Below, one piece after another: positions 45,898-55,208 of a stretch of 64,000 bases of DNA. The translations under genes and the position numbers were made by a program. The stretch covers positions 1,590,501 through 1,654,500 of the forward strand of contig NZ_CP144374.1 of NCBI RefSeq assembly GCF_040451425.1, read 5' to 3'. A model generated the notes under the pieces. That model ran no database searches, had not been told where the DNA came from, and saw only the letters and a program-made list of their open reading frames with translations. This DNA comes from Thermodesulfovibrio sp. 3462-1 (GTDB lineage: Bacteria > Nitrospirota > Thermodesulfovibrionia > Thermodesulfovibrionales > Thermodesulfovibrionaceae). How positions within the stretch are numbered: position 1 is the first letter of the stretch; each line of letters starts with the position of its first letter.

Positions 45898-46392
45898 ATG
45901 GAAAAAACACTTAAGAATTTGATGGAAGCCTTTGCAGGAGAGTCTCAGGCAAACAGAAAATATCTTGCCTTTGCTAAAAAAGCAGAGGAAGAAGGATATC
46001 CCGCAGTTGCAAAGCTTTTTAAAGCTGCTGCTGATGCTGAAACAATTCATGCAATGAACCATCTTAAAGCTGCAAATGGAATTAAAAGCACAAGAGAAAA
46101 TCTTGAAGCTGCCATCAATGGAGAAACCTACGAATTTGAAAAAATGTATCCACCAATGATTAAAGATGCAGAAGCAGAAGGTGCTACTCAGGCAAAAAGA
46201 AGCTTTTACTATGCTAATGAAGTAGAAAAAGTACATGCTGAGTTATTCAAAAAAGCCCTTGAAAATCTTGATAAAAAATTAGATGCTGATTATTATGTCT
46301 GTCAGGGATGTGGGCATACAGTAGAAGGTGAACCACCAGATAAATGTCCTGTTTGTGGTGCTCCAAAGAAGATGTATAAAAAAATTGAATAA
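45898..46392 (+). CDS. rbr: rubrerythrin
   Basis: Rubrerythrin is an NADH-dependent peroxidase with a diiron four-helix bundle and a C-terminal rubredoxin centre. The 164-residue protein has AFAGESQANRKYLAFAKKAE, DAETIHAMNHL and ANEVEKVHAELF as ligand regions, then the rubredoxin knuckles VCQGCGH and CPVCGAP. It starts two bases after the flavodiiron stop and is followed by a strong terminator. Confidence 0.95.
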   Translation: MEKTLKNLMEAFAGESQANRKYLAFAKKAEEEGYPAVAKLFKAAADAETIHAMNHLKAANGIKSTRENLEAAINGETYEFEKMYPPMIKDAEAEGATQAKRSFYYANEVEKVHAELFKKALENLDKKLDADYYVCQGCGHTVEGEPPDKCPVCGAPKKMYKKIE

Positions 46393-46396
46393 AACT

Positions 46397-46426
46397 AAAG
46401 CTCCCTCCATAATGGAGGGAGCTTTT
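46397..46426 (+). terminator. intrinsic terminator of the oxidative-stress operon
   Basis: AGCTCCCTCC-ataat-GGAGGGAGCT followed by TTTT directly after the rubrerythrin stop; a long, near-perfect GC-rich stem. It ends the regulator-ferritin-flavodiiron-rubrerythrin unit. Confidence 0.85.
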
Positions 46427-46434
46427 ACAGAAAG

Positions 46435-47010
46435 ATGAAAATTCTTGCCATATTAGGCTCACCAAGAAAAGGAAACTCTGCAATACTTCTTAATGAAGCA
46501 GTGAAGCTGTGTAGTGAAAAAAATCATGCAATAAATCTCATAAAAGCCTGTGATTTAAACATCACAGGGTGTACTGCCTGTGATGGATGTAAAGATACTG
46601 GTGAGTGCATTATTCATGATGATATGGATAAAATTTATCCTTTACTCAGAGATGCAAACAGAATCATAATTGCATCACCCATATTTTTTTTTGGTGTTCC
46701 AGCTCAGTTAAAGCTTATTATTGATCGATGTCAGTGCTTCTGGTATGAAAAATATGTTTTAAAAAGACCGATTCCAGAAAAAGAGTTTAAAAGAAAAGCT
46801 CTCATTATGCTTGTTGGTGGAATGAAAAAAGGACAAATTGGAGTTACCTGTGCAGAGGCAACACTGAAAGCCTTTCTCAGAACGATCAATGTAAATGAGC
46901 ACAGAACAATCTCTTACCTCGGATATGAAGAACCAGGGTCTTTATTGAAAAATTCCGAAGTAATCAATGATTTAAAAAATGCTATGATAGAACTACTGAC
47001 AAATGATTGA
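46435..47010 (+). CDS. NADPH-dependent FMN reductase/iron-sulfur flavoprotein-like
   Basis: The 191-residue flavodoxin-fold protein has the FMN phosphate loop LGSPRKGNSAIL and a compact cysteine motif in NITGCTACDGCKDTGECII, as in archaeal iron-sulfur flavoproteins where it binds a 4Fe-4S cluster; ASPIFFFGVPAQLKLIIDRC follows. It overlaps the radical SAM gene by eight bases, suggesting it supplies electrons to that enzyme. The ATG is nine bases after the terminator. Confidence 0.85.
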   Translation: MKILAILGSPRKGNSAILLNEAVKLCSEKNHAINLIKACDLNITGCTACDGCKDTGECIIHDDMDKIYPLLRDANRIIIASPIFFFGVPAQLKLIIDRCQCFWYEKYVLKRPIPEKEFKRKALIMLVGGMKKGQIGVTCAEATLKAFLRTINVNEHRTISYLGYEEPGSLLKNSEVINDLKNAMIELLTND

Positions 47011-47926
47011 ATATGTCCAGTTTTTTCCCACACTAAGATGCAATAAAAACTGCGAATTCTGTTTTAATAGAGTAAATCGCTCTTTTGAATCTATAGAATT
47101 TCCTCCAGATAAAATTGAAGATTTTGTAGATATTTTAAAAAGAAATAATATTCTGCACCTTGATATCCTTGGTGGTGAGCCTTTTCTTTATAAAGCTCTT
47201 GAAAAGTTGGTGAAATCAGCCATTGAACATGAAATAAAAGTAACCATCAGCACAAATGGAAGTTTTGAGAAAAAAATAGAAAGACTGTTAAAACTTAATA
47301 AAAATGCCAGAGTACAAATAGGAATATCCATCAATGATGGAATAAATCAAAGTCTTCTTGATTTAATAAGAAAACATAAGTTATGGATTAAAAGCGTTAT
47401 ATCAAGAAAACAGACTCCTCACAGAGAAATCGTAAAATTTGCAAAAAGCAATGGGATTGATTATTATTTACTCTACATGGATGCTGTAACAGAAAAAGAT
47501 TTAGAGCTATCAATGCCTTTTTATGAATTTATGAAATTAATTAAAGAATTAAGAAATCAGTATTCGGGTATAAAGCCTGTTTACTGCAAGGGATTTACAG
47601 GTGGAGATAAGAAATATCGTTGTCCAGCAGGAACGGAAAAAATAACCGTTATGCCAAATGGAGCAGTTTATCCCTGTTATCTTTTATCAGGATTTGATGA
47701 GTTCTGCATTGGTAATGTTTTTCAAAATTCTCTTCAGGAGATTGTCATGTCTCACAAACTTAAAATTTTTAAAACTCCCTTTAACAATTCATGCAATAAT
47801 ACATCATGTAACATAAAAGAAAAATGCAGAGGAGGTTGTGTTGCTCACAGTATTATTCACTATAATAATTTCAGTAAATCAGATCCAAGATGCAATACTA
47901 AAAATCACGAGGAATGTGAACTGTGA
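47003..47926 (+). CDS. radical SAM protein with SPASM-like C-terminus
   Basis: The 307-residue protein opens with the cluster motif CNKNCEFCF (CxxxCxxC), then DILGGEPFLY and a SAM-binding strand ISTNGSF. The C-terminal part has CPAGTEKITVMPNGAVYPCY, GNVF and a cysteine-rich end (CNNTSCNIKEKCRGGC), a SPASM-type auxiliary cluster domain. Such enzymes modify peptides or proteins. No precursor peptide is visible nearby; the neighbouring flavoprotein and suf genes suggest a redox or cluster-related role. Confidence 0.85.
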   Translation: MIEYVQFFPTLRCNKNCEFCFNRVNRSFESIEFPPDKIEDFVDILKRNNILHLDILGGEPFLYKALEKLVKSAIEHEIKVTISTNGSFEKKIERLLKLNKNARVQIGISINDGINQSLLDLIRKHKLWIKSVISRKQTPHREIVKFAKSNGIDYYLLYMDAVTEKDLELSMPFYEFMKLIKELRNQYSGIKPVYCKGFTGGDKKYRCPAGTEKITVMPNGAVYPCYLLSGFDEFCIGNVFQNSLQEIVMSHKLKIFKTPFNNSCNNTSCNIKEKCRGGCVAHSIIHYNNFSKSDPRCNTKNHEECEL

Positions 47927-47955
47927 TACAATATTTAAAACAAAGGAGGGCATTT

Positions 47956-48696
47956 ATGGGAGAGATGTTAAAAGTAAAAAATCTCCATGTTTCTGTTGAA
48001 GGCAGAAAGGTTCTTGAGGATATTAATTTTTCCCTTGAGTATGGAGAAATAGCAGTTCTTTTCGGACCAAATGGTGCTGGCAAGACAACATTTATAATGA
48101 CATTAATGGGATTTCCAAAATATAAAATTGAGAAAGGTAAAATAATCTTTAAAGGTGTGGACATTACATACATGGATATTTCTGAAAGAGCAAAGCTTGG
48201 AATGGGAATATCCTTTCAAAGGCCTCCTGTTGTAAGAGGTGTAAGTCTGAGAAAACTTCTTAAAATTGTGAGCAATGGCAAAAACACAGAAGATGAAATT
48301 CTAAAATATGCTGAAAAACTTAATCTTACAAATCATTTGGACAGAGACGTAAATGATGGTTTTTCAGGTGGTGAGGTAAAAAGAGCAGAGTTATTGCAAT
48401 TACTGATGCAGAAGCCAGAACTTGTTTTTATTGATGAACCAGAAAGTGGAGTTGATCTTGAAAACATTGTATTAATTGGCGAGATAACTAATCATCTTCT
48501 TGGAAGAGACCAGAGAGTTAAAGATGTAAAAAGAAGCGCAATTGTAATAACTCACACTGGATATATTCTTGATTACATTAATGCTGACAGAGGGTATATA
48601 CTTTTTAATGGGAAACTCATGTGCAGGGGTAACCCGAGAGACATACTCTCTGAAATAAAGAAAAATGGCTACAGGAGGTGCGCCACATGCCAGTAA
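47956..48696 (+). CDS. sufC: Fe-S cluster assembly ATPase SufC
   Basis: The ABC ATPase has Walker A GPNGAGKTTF, signature FSGGEVKRAE (SufC-type, SGGExKR) and Walker B LVFIDEPESGVD. The ATG at 47956 has a CAAAGGAGGGC ribosome binding site; the 246 residues fit SufC. SufC energises the SufB scaffold. Together with the next gene it forms the minimal two-gene SUF system typical of anaerobes and archaea. Confidence 0.92.
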   Translation: MGEMLKVKNLHVSVEGRKVLEDINFSLEYGEIAVLFGPNGAGKTTFIMTLMGFPKYKIEKGKIIFKGVDITYMDISERAKLGMGISFQRPPVVRGVSLRKLLKIVSNGKNTEDEILKYAEKLNLTNHLDRDVNDGFSGGEVKRAELLQLLMQKPELVFIDEPESGVDLENIVLIGEITNHLLGRDQRVKDVKRSAIVITHTGYILDYINADRGYILFNGKLMCRGNPRDILSEIKKNGYRRCATCQ

Positions 48697-49937
48697 GCAA
48701 GAAATACTTGGAGGAAATCCGAAAAAGAGCCGAAAAAGCCTTAAACAAAACAGCAATTTATGGAGAGGATATAGATTTAACAAAATTTCAAAAACATATT
48801 GAAAGAGGAAAAATAGAGTCTCTTGAGCTTCTTCCAGAGCTTGCAAAAGAAGCTGCTTTAATGGCAGGTGTGGATGTTGAGGAAAAAGAACGTTCAGGCT
48901 CTTATCTGCAGATAGACCACTCAGTAGTATATAAAAGGCTGAGCAAACTTTATGAAGGCAAGATTGAACTGATGAGCACAAATGAAGCAGTTGAAACTTA
49001 TGAATGGCTTGAGGAATATTTCTGGAGAATTGTTCAGCCTGATACTGATAAATACACTGCCCAGGTTGCTCTAAATCCAACGCATGGATATTTTATAAGA
49101 ATACTGCCAGGGCAGAAGCTTGAATATCCACTTCAAACCTGTCTGATGATTGCAGAGGGCTATATAAGTCAGAATGTTCACAATATAATCATCGTTGAAG
49201 AAGGAGCTGAGCTTCATGTAATTACAGGTTGCACTCTTTCAAGGTCTGATGCTACGGGAATACATCTTGGAATTTCAGAGTTTTATGTTAAAAAAGGTGG
49301 AAAGCTTTTTTTTACAATGATACATAACTGGGCTGAAAACTTTTATGTAAGACCAAGAACAGCAGTTCTGGTTGAAGAGGATGGAGTATATGTAAATAAT
49401 TATGCTTTGCTTAAACCTGTTAAATCCATTCAATCATTTCCTACAGTTTATCTAAAAGGAGACAGAGCCTCAGCAAGATTTAATACAGTAATTTACGGAC
49501 TTAAAGATTCCTACATTGACCTGGGCTCTAAAATAATTTTTGAGGGAAAAGATACAAAGGGAGAGTCTTTGGCAAGAACAATTGCTGATCATAAAAGTGT
49601 AATTTACTCTCGTGGTGACCTTATTGCAAAAACAGGTCAATACTGTATGGGGAGGCTTGACTGTAGAGGTATAATATTCTCAAAAGATGCATCAATATAT
49701 GCAATTCCTCAACTTATTTCATATGGAGCAGACAAAGCAGACCTCTCTCATGAAGCATCAATTGGACCTATATCAGAAGAACAGGTTGAGTATCTTATGT
49801 CAAGAGGAATGACAAAGGATGAGGCAACAAGCCTTATTACAAGCGGATTTTTAAATCTTGATATACCTTTCCTACCCGAGATAATAGACAAACACATAAA
49901 GGAGGTAATACAAATAACATCTAAGGAATCAATGTAA
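48687..49937 (+). CDS. sufB: SufB/SufD-family Fe-S scaffold protein
   Basis: The 416-residue protein has the beta-helix core of the SufBD family (HNIIIVEEGAELHVITGCTL; GQYCMGRLDCRGIIFSKDAS) and the C-terminal region SHEASIGPISEEQVEYLMSR with the His/Glu/Cys-type site of SufB-SufD proteins. Only one SufBD gene is present, so it must act as a homodimer or use a distant partner. The ATG at 48687 sits behind AGGAGGTG and overlaps sufC by ten bases. Confidence 0.9.
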   Translation: MPVSKKYLEEIRKRAEKALNKTAIYGEDIDLTKFQKHIERGKIESLELLPELAKEAALMAGVDVEEKERSGSYLQIDHSVVYKRLSKLYEGKIELMSTNEAVETYEWLEEYFWRIVQPDTDKYTAQVALNPTHGYFIRILPGQKLEYPLQTCLMIAEGYISQNVHNIIIVEEGAELHVITGCTLSRSDATGIHLGISEFYVKKGGKLFFTMIHNWAENFYVRPRTAVLVEEDGVYVNNYALLKPVKSIQSFPTVYLKGDRASARFNTVIYGLKDSYIDLGSKIIFEGKDTKGESLARTIADHKSVIYSRGDLIAKTGQYCMGRLDCRGIIFSKDASIYAIPQLISYGADKADLSHEASIGPISEEQVEYLMSRGMTKDEATSLITSGFLNLDIPFLPEIIDKHIKEVIQITSKESM

Positions 49938-50864
49938 AAAACATCTGATTAAATGTCCAGGACTTACTTCACGAAGACAAGGAGGCTCAAGTGAGCACTC
50001 CTTGCTTTTGTATTTACATCTTGGATAAAATACGCATCCATGAGGCAGGTTTTTAATGTTTGGAACATGACCCGGAATTCCTTCTATTTTTTTGCCTTCT
50101 GCCGGCAAGCAATCTAAAAGAGCTTTGGTGTAAGGATGCAATGGATGTTTAAAAATTTCTTCCACATGTCCCATCTCCATAATTCTTCCTGCATACATAA
50201 CCATTACTCTGTCTGCATATTCACCAAGAATGTTCATATCATGAGTTATTAAAATCATAGCTCTTCCCTTTTCTTTAACTAAATAATAGAGAAGATCAAG
50301 AATTTCTTCCTGCACAGTTACATCAAGGGCTGTTGTAGGTTCATCAGCTATGATTAGTTCTGGCTCACATGCTATTGCCATTGCTATCATAACTCTCTGA
50401 CGCATTCCACCTGAAAGCTGATGGGGATAGTTATTGATTATATGGGCTATTTTAAGTTCGTTGAAAATTTTATTAGTTTTTTCCATAGCTTCTTTTTTAG
50501 GCAATTTATAATGATAGATAAACATCTCTGCAACTTGATATCCTACTTTTATAACAGGATTTAAGGAAACCATAGGATCCTGAAATATGCAAGAAATATG
50601 TTTTCCTCGTATTTTTTGAATTTGAGACAGAGAAAAATTAAGAATATTTTCACCTTTAAATATTAACTTGCCATCAATACTGAAATAATCTGGCAAAAGA
50701 TTTATTATTGAAAGCCCAGTAAGAGTTTTACCACTGCCACTTTCTCCAACAATAGAGAATATTTCACCTTTGTCAACATAAAAATTGATATCATCTATGA
50801 TTGTAGAATTTTTATAAACTATTCTTAGATTTTGAGCCTGAAGTAGCACTTCATTGCCTAACAA
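49929..50864 (-). CDS. oligopeptide/dipeptide ABC transporter ATP-binding protein (OppD/DppD type)
   Basis: The 311-residue ATPase has Walker A GESGSGKT, signature LSGGMRQR, Walker B LIIADEPTTALDV and the oligopeptide-specific C-terminal region (HPLHPYTKALLDCLPAEG; GCVFYPRCKYKSKEC) with cysteines that may bind a cluster. Neither permeases, OppF nor a binding protein are adjacent, so it is an orphan component here. It converges with sufB, overlapping by nine bases. Confidence 0.88.
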   Translation of the reverse strand: MLGNEVLLQAQNLRIVYKNSTIIDDINFYVDKGEIFSIVGESGSGKTLTGLSIINLLPDYFSIDGKLIFKGENILNFSLSQIQKIRGKHISCIFQDPMVSLNPVIKVGYQVAEMFIYHYKLPKKEAMEKTNKIFNELKIAHIINNYPHQLSGGMRQRVMIAMAIACEPELIIADEPTTALDVTVQEEILDLLYYLVKEKGRAMILITHDMNILGEYADRVMVMYAGRIMEMGHVEEIFKHPLHPYTKALLDCLPAEGKKIEGIPGHVPNIKNLPHGCVFYPRCKYKSKECSLEPPCLREVSPGHLIRCFLH

Positions 50865-50894
50865 AACCGCTCCAAATGATAAAATAAAACCATC

Positions 50895-51173
50895 TCACTT
50901 ATTTAAAGCGTCTTTGAGAGCTTTACTCATTTTAAAATGTATTGCTCTCTGCGGTGGAACTTTAATCTTCTCACCTGTTTTTGGATTTCTTGCAGTTCTT
51001 TCAGGTCTTTGTTTTATTTTAAAATTGGCAAATCCTCTCATTTCAATTTTTTCACCCTTTGAAAGCGCCTCTTTCATACAGTCAAAAATCATATCTATTA
51101 TTGTCTCAATCTGTTTTTTTGTTAAAATTTCAATTTTTTGAGAAACCCTTTCAATTAGTTCTGATTTTTTCAT
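50895..51173 (-). CDS. HU/IHF-family DNA-binding protein
   Basis: A 92-residue histone-like protein with KSELIERVSQKIEILTKKQI, RGFANFKIKQRPERTARNPK and TGEKIKVPPQRAIHFKMSKA, matching the HU/IHF beta-arm including the intercalating proline. It may be an IHF-alpha-like or HU protein involved in chromosome folding. It shares the strand with sppA and rpsA upstream, as ihfB follows rpsA in many Proteobacteria. Confidence 0.92.
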   Translation of the reverse strand: MKKSELIERVSQKIEILTKKQIETIIDMIFDCMKEALSKGEKIEMRGFANFKIKQRPERTARNPKTGEKIKVPPQRAIHFKMSKALKDALNK

Positions 51174-51206
51174 ATCTGTCCTCCCTGTATGTTTAAATAG
51201 TTTTAA

Positions 51207-52070
51207 TTAGTTTTGCAATGCCGGTGAATATAAATAATACACCTGTATGTAAGGTAAAATCTTTTTTATTAATGACTCAGTATCACTTTTTAAAAGTTCA
51301 ATAAAAAGTGTTGATTTTTTTGTCACTATCTCTGGCTCTCCTTTTATTTTTCCAAGCTGTGCAGCTACCTTAATAGCATAATCAAGATCGCCTACCTCAT
51401 CTACAAGCCCGAGTTCTTTTGCTTTTATCCCGGTGAATACTCTTCCATCTGCTATCTTTTTAACTTTTTCTAAAGGAATTTTTCTCCCTTCACTAACAGC
51501 TTTGATAAATTGTGCATGAACATCATCTATCAGTCTTTGTAATATCTCTTTTTCATCGCTCTGAAGAGTTTTAAAGGGAGATGTAATATCTTTGTATTTG
51601 CCACTTTTTATCACTTCTGCCTTAACTCCAATTTTGTCAAGTAAGCCTTTTATATTTGGTATTTCTATTAATACACCAATTGAACCTGTAAGAGTTCCAG
51701 GATTTGCAATGATTTTTGTAGCAGGGCAGGAGATATAATATCCTCCTGAAGCAGCCACAGAACCCATAGAAACGACAACAGGTTTCACAGAAATTGTTCT
51801 TTTTATTTCTTCATATATTTCCTGTGAAGGAACAACAGCACCTCCAGGGCTATCTACCCTTAAAACAATTGCTCTTATTGAAGGGTCTTTTCTGTATTGT
51901 TTTATTTCATCAATAACGGTTTTTGATTCAACAATAACTCCTTTAACATTAATCAATGCAATTTTACCACGGGCAACGCTGCTTTCCATCAGAGTAATGA
52001 AAAAACTTAGCAAAATTATAATTCCTATAACAATTAAAACAATTTTGAGTTTTTTATTTTTCATCTTCAT
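51207..52070 (-). CDS. sppA: signal peptide peptidase SppA
   Basis: The 287-residue membrane-anchored serine protease has an N-terminal transmembrane helix, the SPGGAVVPSQEIYEEI loop, the nucleophile serine in GSVAASGGYYIS and the catalytic lysine in VIKSGKYKD. It is the short SppA36 type that cleaves leftover signal peptides. It overlaps the rpsA-like gene by 17 bases. Confidence 0.92.
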   Translation of the reverse strand: MKMKNKKLKIVLIVIGIIILLSFFITLMESSVARGKIALINVKGVIVESKTVIDEIKQYRKDPSIRAIVLRVDSPGGAVVPSQEIYEEIKRTISVKPVVVSMGSVAASGGYYISCPATKIIANPGTLTGSIGVLIEIPNIKGLLDKIGVKAEVIKSGKYKDITSPFKTLQSDEKEILQRLIDDVHAQFIKAVSEGRKIPLEKVKKIADGRVFTGIKAKELGLVDEVGDLDYAIKVAAQLGKIKGEPEIVTKKSTLFIELLKSDTESLIKKILPYIQVYYLYSPALQN

Positions 52071-53658
52071 TCGCTTTTTTCATGCTTAATCCGATTTTTC
52101 TTTTATCTCTGTCTACTTTTACAACTACAACCTTTATTTCATCTCCTTCTTTAACAGGTTTATTTTTATCGACTTCAGAATTATACACAAGTCCCTCAAC
52201 AATTCCTTCAATATCAACAAATAATCCGTGTTCTGTTTTTTTAATCACCTTAGCATTGTAAACTTCCCCCACTTTAAATTTCTCTGGAATTTCTCTAAGC
52301 CATGGGTCTTCAGTAAGCTGTTTTACTCCTAATGAAAGTTTTTCCTTTTCAGGTTCTAAATTTAAAATTACAGCTTCAACTTTTTGCCCTTTTTTAAAGA
52401 ACTCTGAAGGATGTTCCACATGTTTTGTCCAAGAAATGTCAGATATGTGAATAAGTCCGTCAACTCCCTCTGATAATCGGACAAATACTCCAAAATCTGT
52501 TATTGTTTTTACTCTTCCTGTAATCCTATCACCCACTTTGTATTTTTTAGCAACTAATTCCCATGGTTTGGGCTTAAGTTGTTTAAGGCTCAGAGAGAGC
52601 TTTCTTTTTTCCTTGTCAATATCAAGAACTTTTGCATTTATCCATTCATCAACTTCTGCATAATATGTAGGATGTTTTGGAGTTGTCCAGTCAAGTTCAC
52701 TTATGTGAATCAATCCTTCAACTCCCTCTTCAAGTTCAACAAAAAGGCCAAAATCTTCAATTCTTGTTACTTTTCCTCTAACTTTCATGCCTGGCGTGTA
52801 TTTTTTATCAATATTTTCCCATGGATCAGGCTTTTTCTGCTTATATCCAAGTGTTACTCTTTCACTGTCAGAGTCAAATTTCAATACAATAAACTCATAT
52901 TCTTTACCTATTTCAAAAAATTGAGAAGGATGTTTAACTTTTCCCCATGATATATCTGAAATATGCAAGAAGCCGTCTATTCCTCCTAAATCAACAAAAA
53001 CTCCATAATTTGTTATGTTTTTTACAATGCCTTTTATTTTTAAGCCTTCTTTGATTTTTTCAGATACTTCCTTTTTAAGATTTTCCCTTTCTTCCTCTAA
53101 GTAAGCTTTTCTTGAAAATATTAAAGAAGTTTTAATATTCCTCCATTGTCCATAAAGATTTTTTGGAGGCTCAATTTTTTCTATTTTTACCTTAAGAGTT
53201 TTTCCTATGTATTCATCAAGGTTTTTGGGCTTTCTAAGTTCAAGCAATGAAGCAGGAATAAATCCATTTATGCCGTAAAAACTTGTTAAAACTCCTCCTT
53301 TTGTTTTACCTGTAATTGTTACCTCAACAGGAATGCCTTTCTCATGGGCATCGATCAGAATCTCCCAACCCTTTATTTTCAATGCTCTTTCTTTTGATAG
53401 AGATATTATTCCCTGAGCATCATCTATTTTTTCAATAAAAACTTCTATTTCATCTGTGGCTTTAATGTTTTTCAATTCTTCTTCTGAAAATTCCTGAAGT
53501 GGAATAATTCCTTCAAATTTATATCCTACATCTACTATTACACCATCATTTCTTACTCCCATTATTTTTCCTTTTACAATTTCTCCTCTTTCTATATGAG
53601 AAAGTGATCCCTCGTAGAGACTTTCCAATTCTTGTTTTTCGCTAATCTCACTCTGCAT
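52054..53658 (-). CDS. rpsA: 30S ribosomal protein S1 (six S1 domains)
   Basis: The 534-residue protein consists of six successive S1 OB folds; domains 3-6 show the canonical motif, for example GVFVDLGGIDGFLHISDISW, GLFVELEEGVEGLIHISELDW and GVFVRLSEGVDGLIHISDISW. Domains 1 and 2, which attach S1 to the ribosome, are more divergent. Neighbouring ispH and cmk are typical; ispH-rpsA fusion or adjacency is common. A GGAGG-type ribosome binding site precedes the ATG. Confidence 0.94.
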   Translation of the reverse strand: MQSEISEKQELESLYEGSLSHIERGEIVKGKIMGVRNDGVIVDVGYKFEGIIPLQEFSEEELKNIKATDEIEVFIEKIDDAQGIISLSKERALKIKGWEILIDAHEKGIPVEVTITGKTKGGVLTSFYGINGFIPASLLELRKPKNLDEYIGKTLKVKIEKIEPPKNLYGQWRNIKTSLIFSRKAYLEEERENLKKEVSEKIKEGLKIKGIVKNITNYGVFVDLGGIDGFLHISDISWGKVKHPSQFFEIGKEYEFIVLKFDSDSERVTLGYKQKKPDPWENIDKKYTPGMKVRGKVTRIEDFGLFVELEEGVEGLIHISELDWTTPKHPTYYAEVDEWINAKVLDIDKEKRKLSLSLKQLKPKPWELVAKKYKVGDRITGRVKTITDFGVFVRLSEGVDGLIHISDISWTKHVEHPSEFFKKGQKVEAVILNLEPEKEKLSLGVKQLTEDPWLREIPEKFKVGEVYNAKVIKKTEHGLFVDIEGIVEGLVYNSEVDKNKPVKEGDEIKVVVVKVDRDKRKIGLSMKKANEDEK

Positions 53659-53670
53659 GCTCCTTCCTCC

Positions 53671-54516
53671 TTAATTTGTAAACTTTTTAATTTTATCAAT
53701 AACTTCATCAATTATCCATTGTGGAGTAGATGCTCCTGCAGTTACACCAATTTTTTTAGCAGATTTAACCCAGTCTTTGTCAATTTCCTGAGCATCTTCT
53801 ATATGATATGTCATTACACCAATTTTTTTGCAAAGATTGGCAAGTTGAGTTGTATTTGCACTGTTTTTTCCACCTACAACAATCATTACATCTACTTCTC
53901 GGGCAACTTTCTCTGTTGCCTGAAGTCTTTTATGTGTAAAATTACAAAGTGTGTTAAAAATTCTTATTTCTTCAAATTCATTGAGAGAATTAATTATATT
54001 GTTCATTATCTCTTTTACCTTTGAAAGTGGCTGGGTTGTCTGCTGGATTATTCCAATTTTTTTATTTAAAACAGGAATTTCATCAGAGCTTATTACAGCA
54101 GCTTTTTCGCCCGCATAACTAAAAATTCCTTTAACCTCTGGATGTTCTTTGTCTCCGATAATGAGAACCTGATAACCTTCAGAGGCTAATTTTTCAGCAA
54201 GCCTCTGAGCTTTTTTTACAAATGGGCAGGTAGCATCAATGATTTCAATCCCAAGTTTTTTAAGCTCTTCAAATTTTTCTTTAGGGATTCCATGAGCTCT
54301 GATTATTAATGTTTTTATATTTTTTTCATTGATATTATCTATGGGATAAACTCCTAACTCCTTTAGTTTTTCTACAACTTGAGGATTGTGAATTATAGGA
54401 CCAAGTGTAAAAACGCCCTGTTTATGTTTTTGAGCAATATCAAAGGCTATATCAATTGCTCTTTTTACACCAAAACAAAATCCTGCATTTTCCACAAGAA
54501 CAATATTTTTTAACAT
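53671..54516 (-). CDS. ispH: 4-hydroxy-3-methylbut-2-enyl diphosphate reductase
   Basis: IspH makes IPP and DMAPP in the last MEP-pathway step using a 4Fe-4S cluster. The three cluster cysteines are visible in NAGFCFGVKRAID, DATCPFVKKAQ and NTLCNFTHKRLQ, with catalytic Glu in IGIIQQTTQPLSK's surroundings and histidines in IIHNPQVV and DKEHPEV. 281 residues, full-length. It lies 12 bases before rpsA. Confidence 0.95.
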   Translation of the reverse strand: MLKNIVLVENAGFCFGVKRAIDIAFDIAQKHKQGVFTLGPIIHNPQVVEKLKELGVYPIDNINEKNIKTLIIRAHGIPKEKFEELKKLGIEIIDATCPFVKKAQRLAEKLASEGYQVLIIGDKEHPEVKGIFSYAGEKAAVISSDEIPVLNKKIGIIQQTTQPLSKVKEIMNNIINSLNEFEEIRIFNTLCNFTHKRLQATEKVAREVDVMIVVGGKNSANTTQLANLCKKIGVMTYHIEDAQEIDKDWVKSAKKIGVTAGASTPQWIIDEVIDKIKKFTN

Positions 54517-54539
54517 ACTGTTTTTGATAATACAAGATA

Positions 54540-55208
54540 TCAGCCAGACTCTGCAACTTTTTTTAAAATAATTGAAATAACTTCTTGAGCTGTAAGCTCT
54601 GATGTATCAATGTAAAAGGCATCTTCACTGATTCTTAAAGGAGCATCTTTTCGGGATGAGTCTCTTTTATCTCTCTCAATAACATCTCTTAATGCTTCAT
54701 TAAAGGTTATTTTTTTGCCTGATTGTATGAGTTGCTCAAATCTTCTGCGAGCTCTTACTTCTGCAGACGCATCAAGATAAAATTTTCTCCATGCATCAGG
54801 AAAAACAACTGTTGTCATGTCTCTGCCTTCAGCAACAGTATCCATTTTCTCTGCGAAACTTCTTTGTAGGGGTAGTAAAAAATCTCTAATTATTTTTTTA
54901 GCAGAAAGCTCTGATGTAGCAGCACCAACTTTGGGGTCTCTTATTAATTCTGAGACATCTTCATCATATAAAAAAACTCTGCCATTTTCATAGTAAATTT
55001 TTATATTTAAAAGTTCTTTTTCTATTTCATGCTCTGTTAACAGTGAAAAATTATCAATGTGCTGAAAATTCCTGAAAAAATAATATGCCACAGCCCTGTA
55101 TAAAGCACCAGTATCAAGATATTGAAAGCCCAGTGCTTTAGCTACCTGTCTTGAAACAGTGCTTTTACCAGCACCTGAAGGTCCATCAATTGCTATAACC
55201 CGTTTCAT
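54540..55208 (-). CDS. cmk: cytidylate kinase
   Basis: Cmk phosphorylates CMP and dCMP. The 222-residue protein starts KRVIAIDGPSGAGKSTVSRQ (P-loop), has the CMP-binding LDTGALYRAVAYYF and EGRDMTTVVFPDAWRKFYLD, and the lid ERDKRDSSRKDAPL. It overlaps aroA by four bases, and the cmk-ispH-rpsA order is standard. Confidence 0.95.
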   Translation of the reverse strand: MKRVIAIDGPSGAGKSTVSRQVAKALGFQYLDTGALYRAVAYYFFRNFQHIDNFSLLTEHEIEKELLNIKIYYENGRVFLYDEDVSELIRDPKVGAATSELSAKKIIRDFLLPLQRSFAEKMDTVAEGRDMTTVVFPDAWRKFYLDASAEVRARRRFEQLIQSGKKITFNEALRDVIERDKRDSSRKDAPLRISEDAFYIDTSELTAQEVISIILKKVAESG

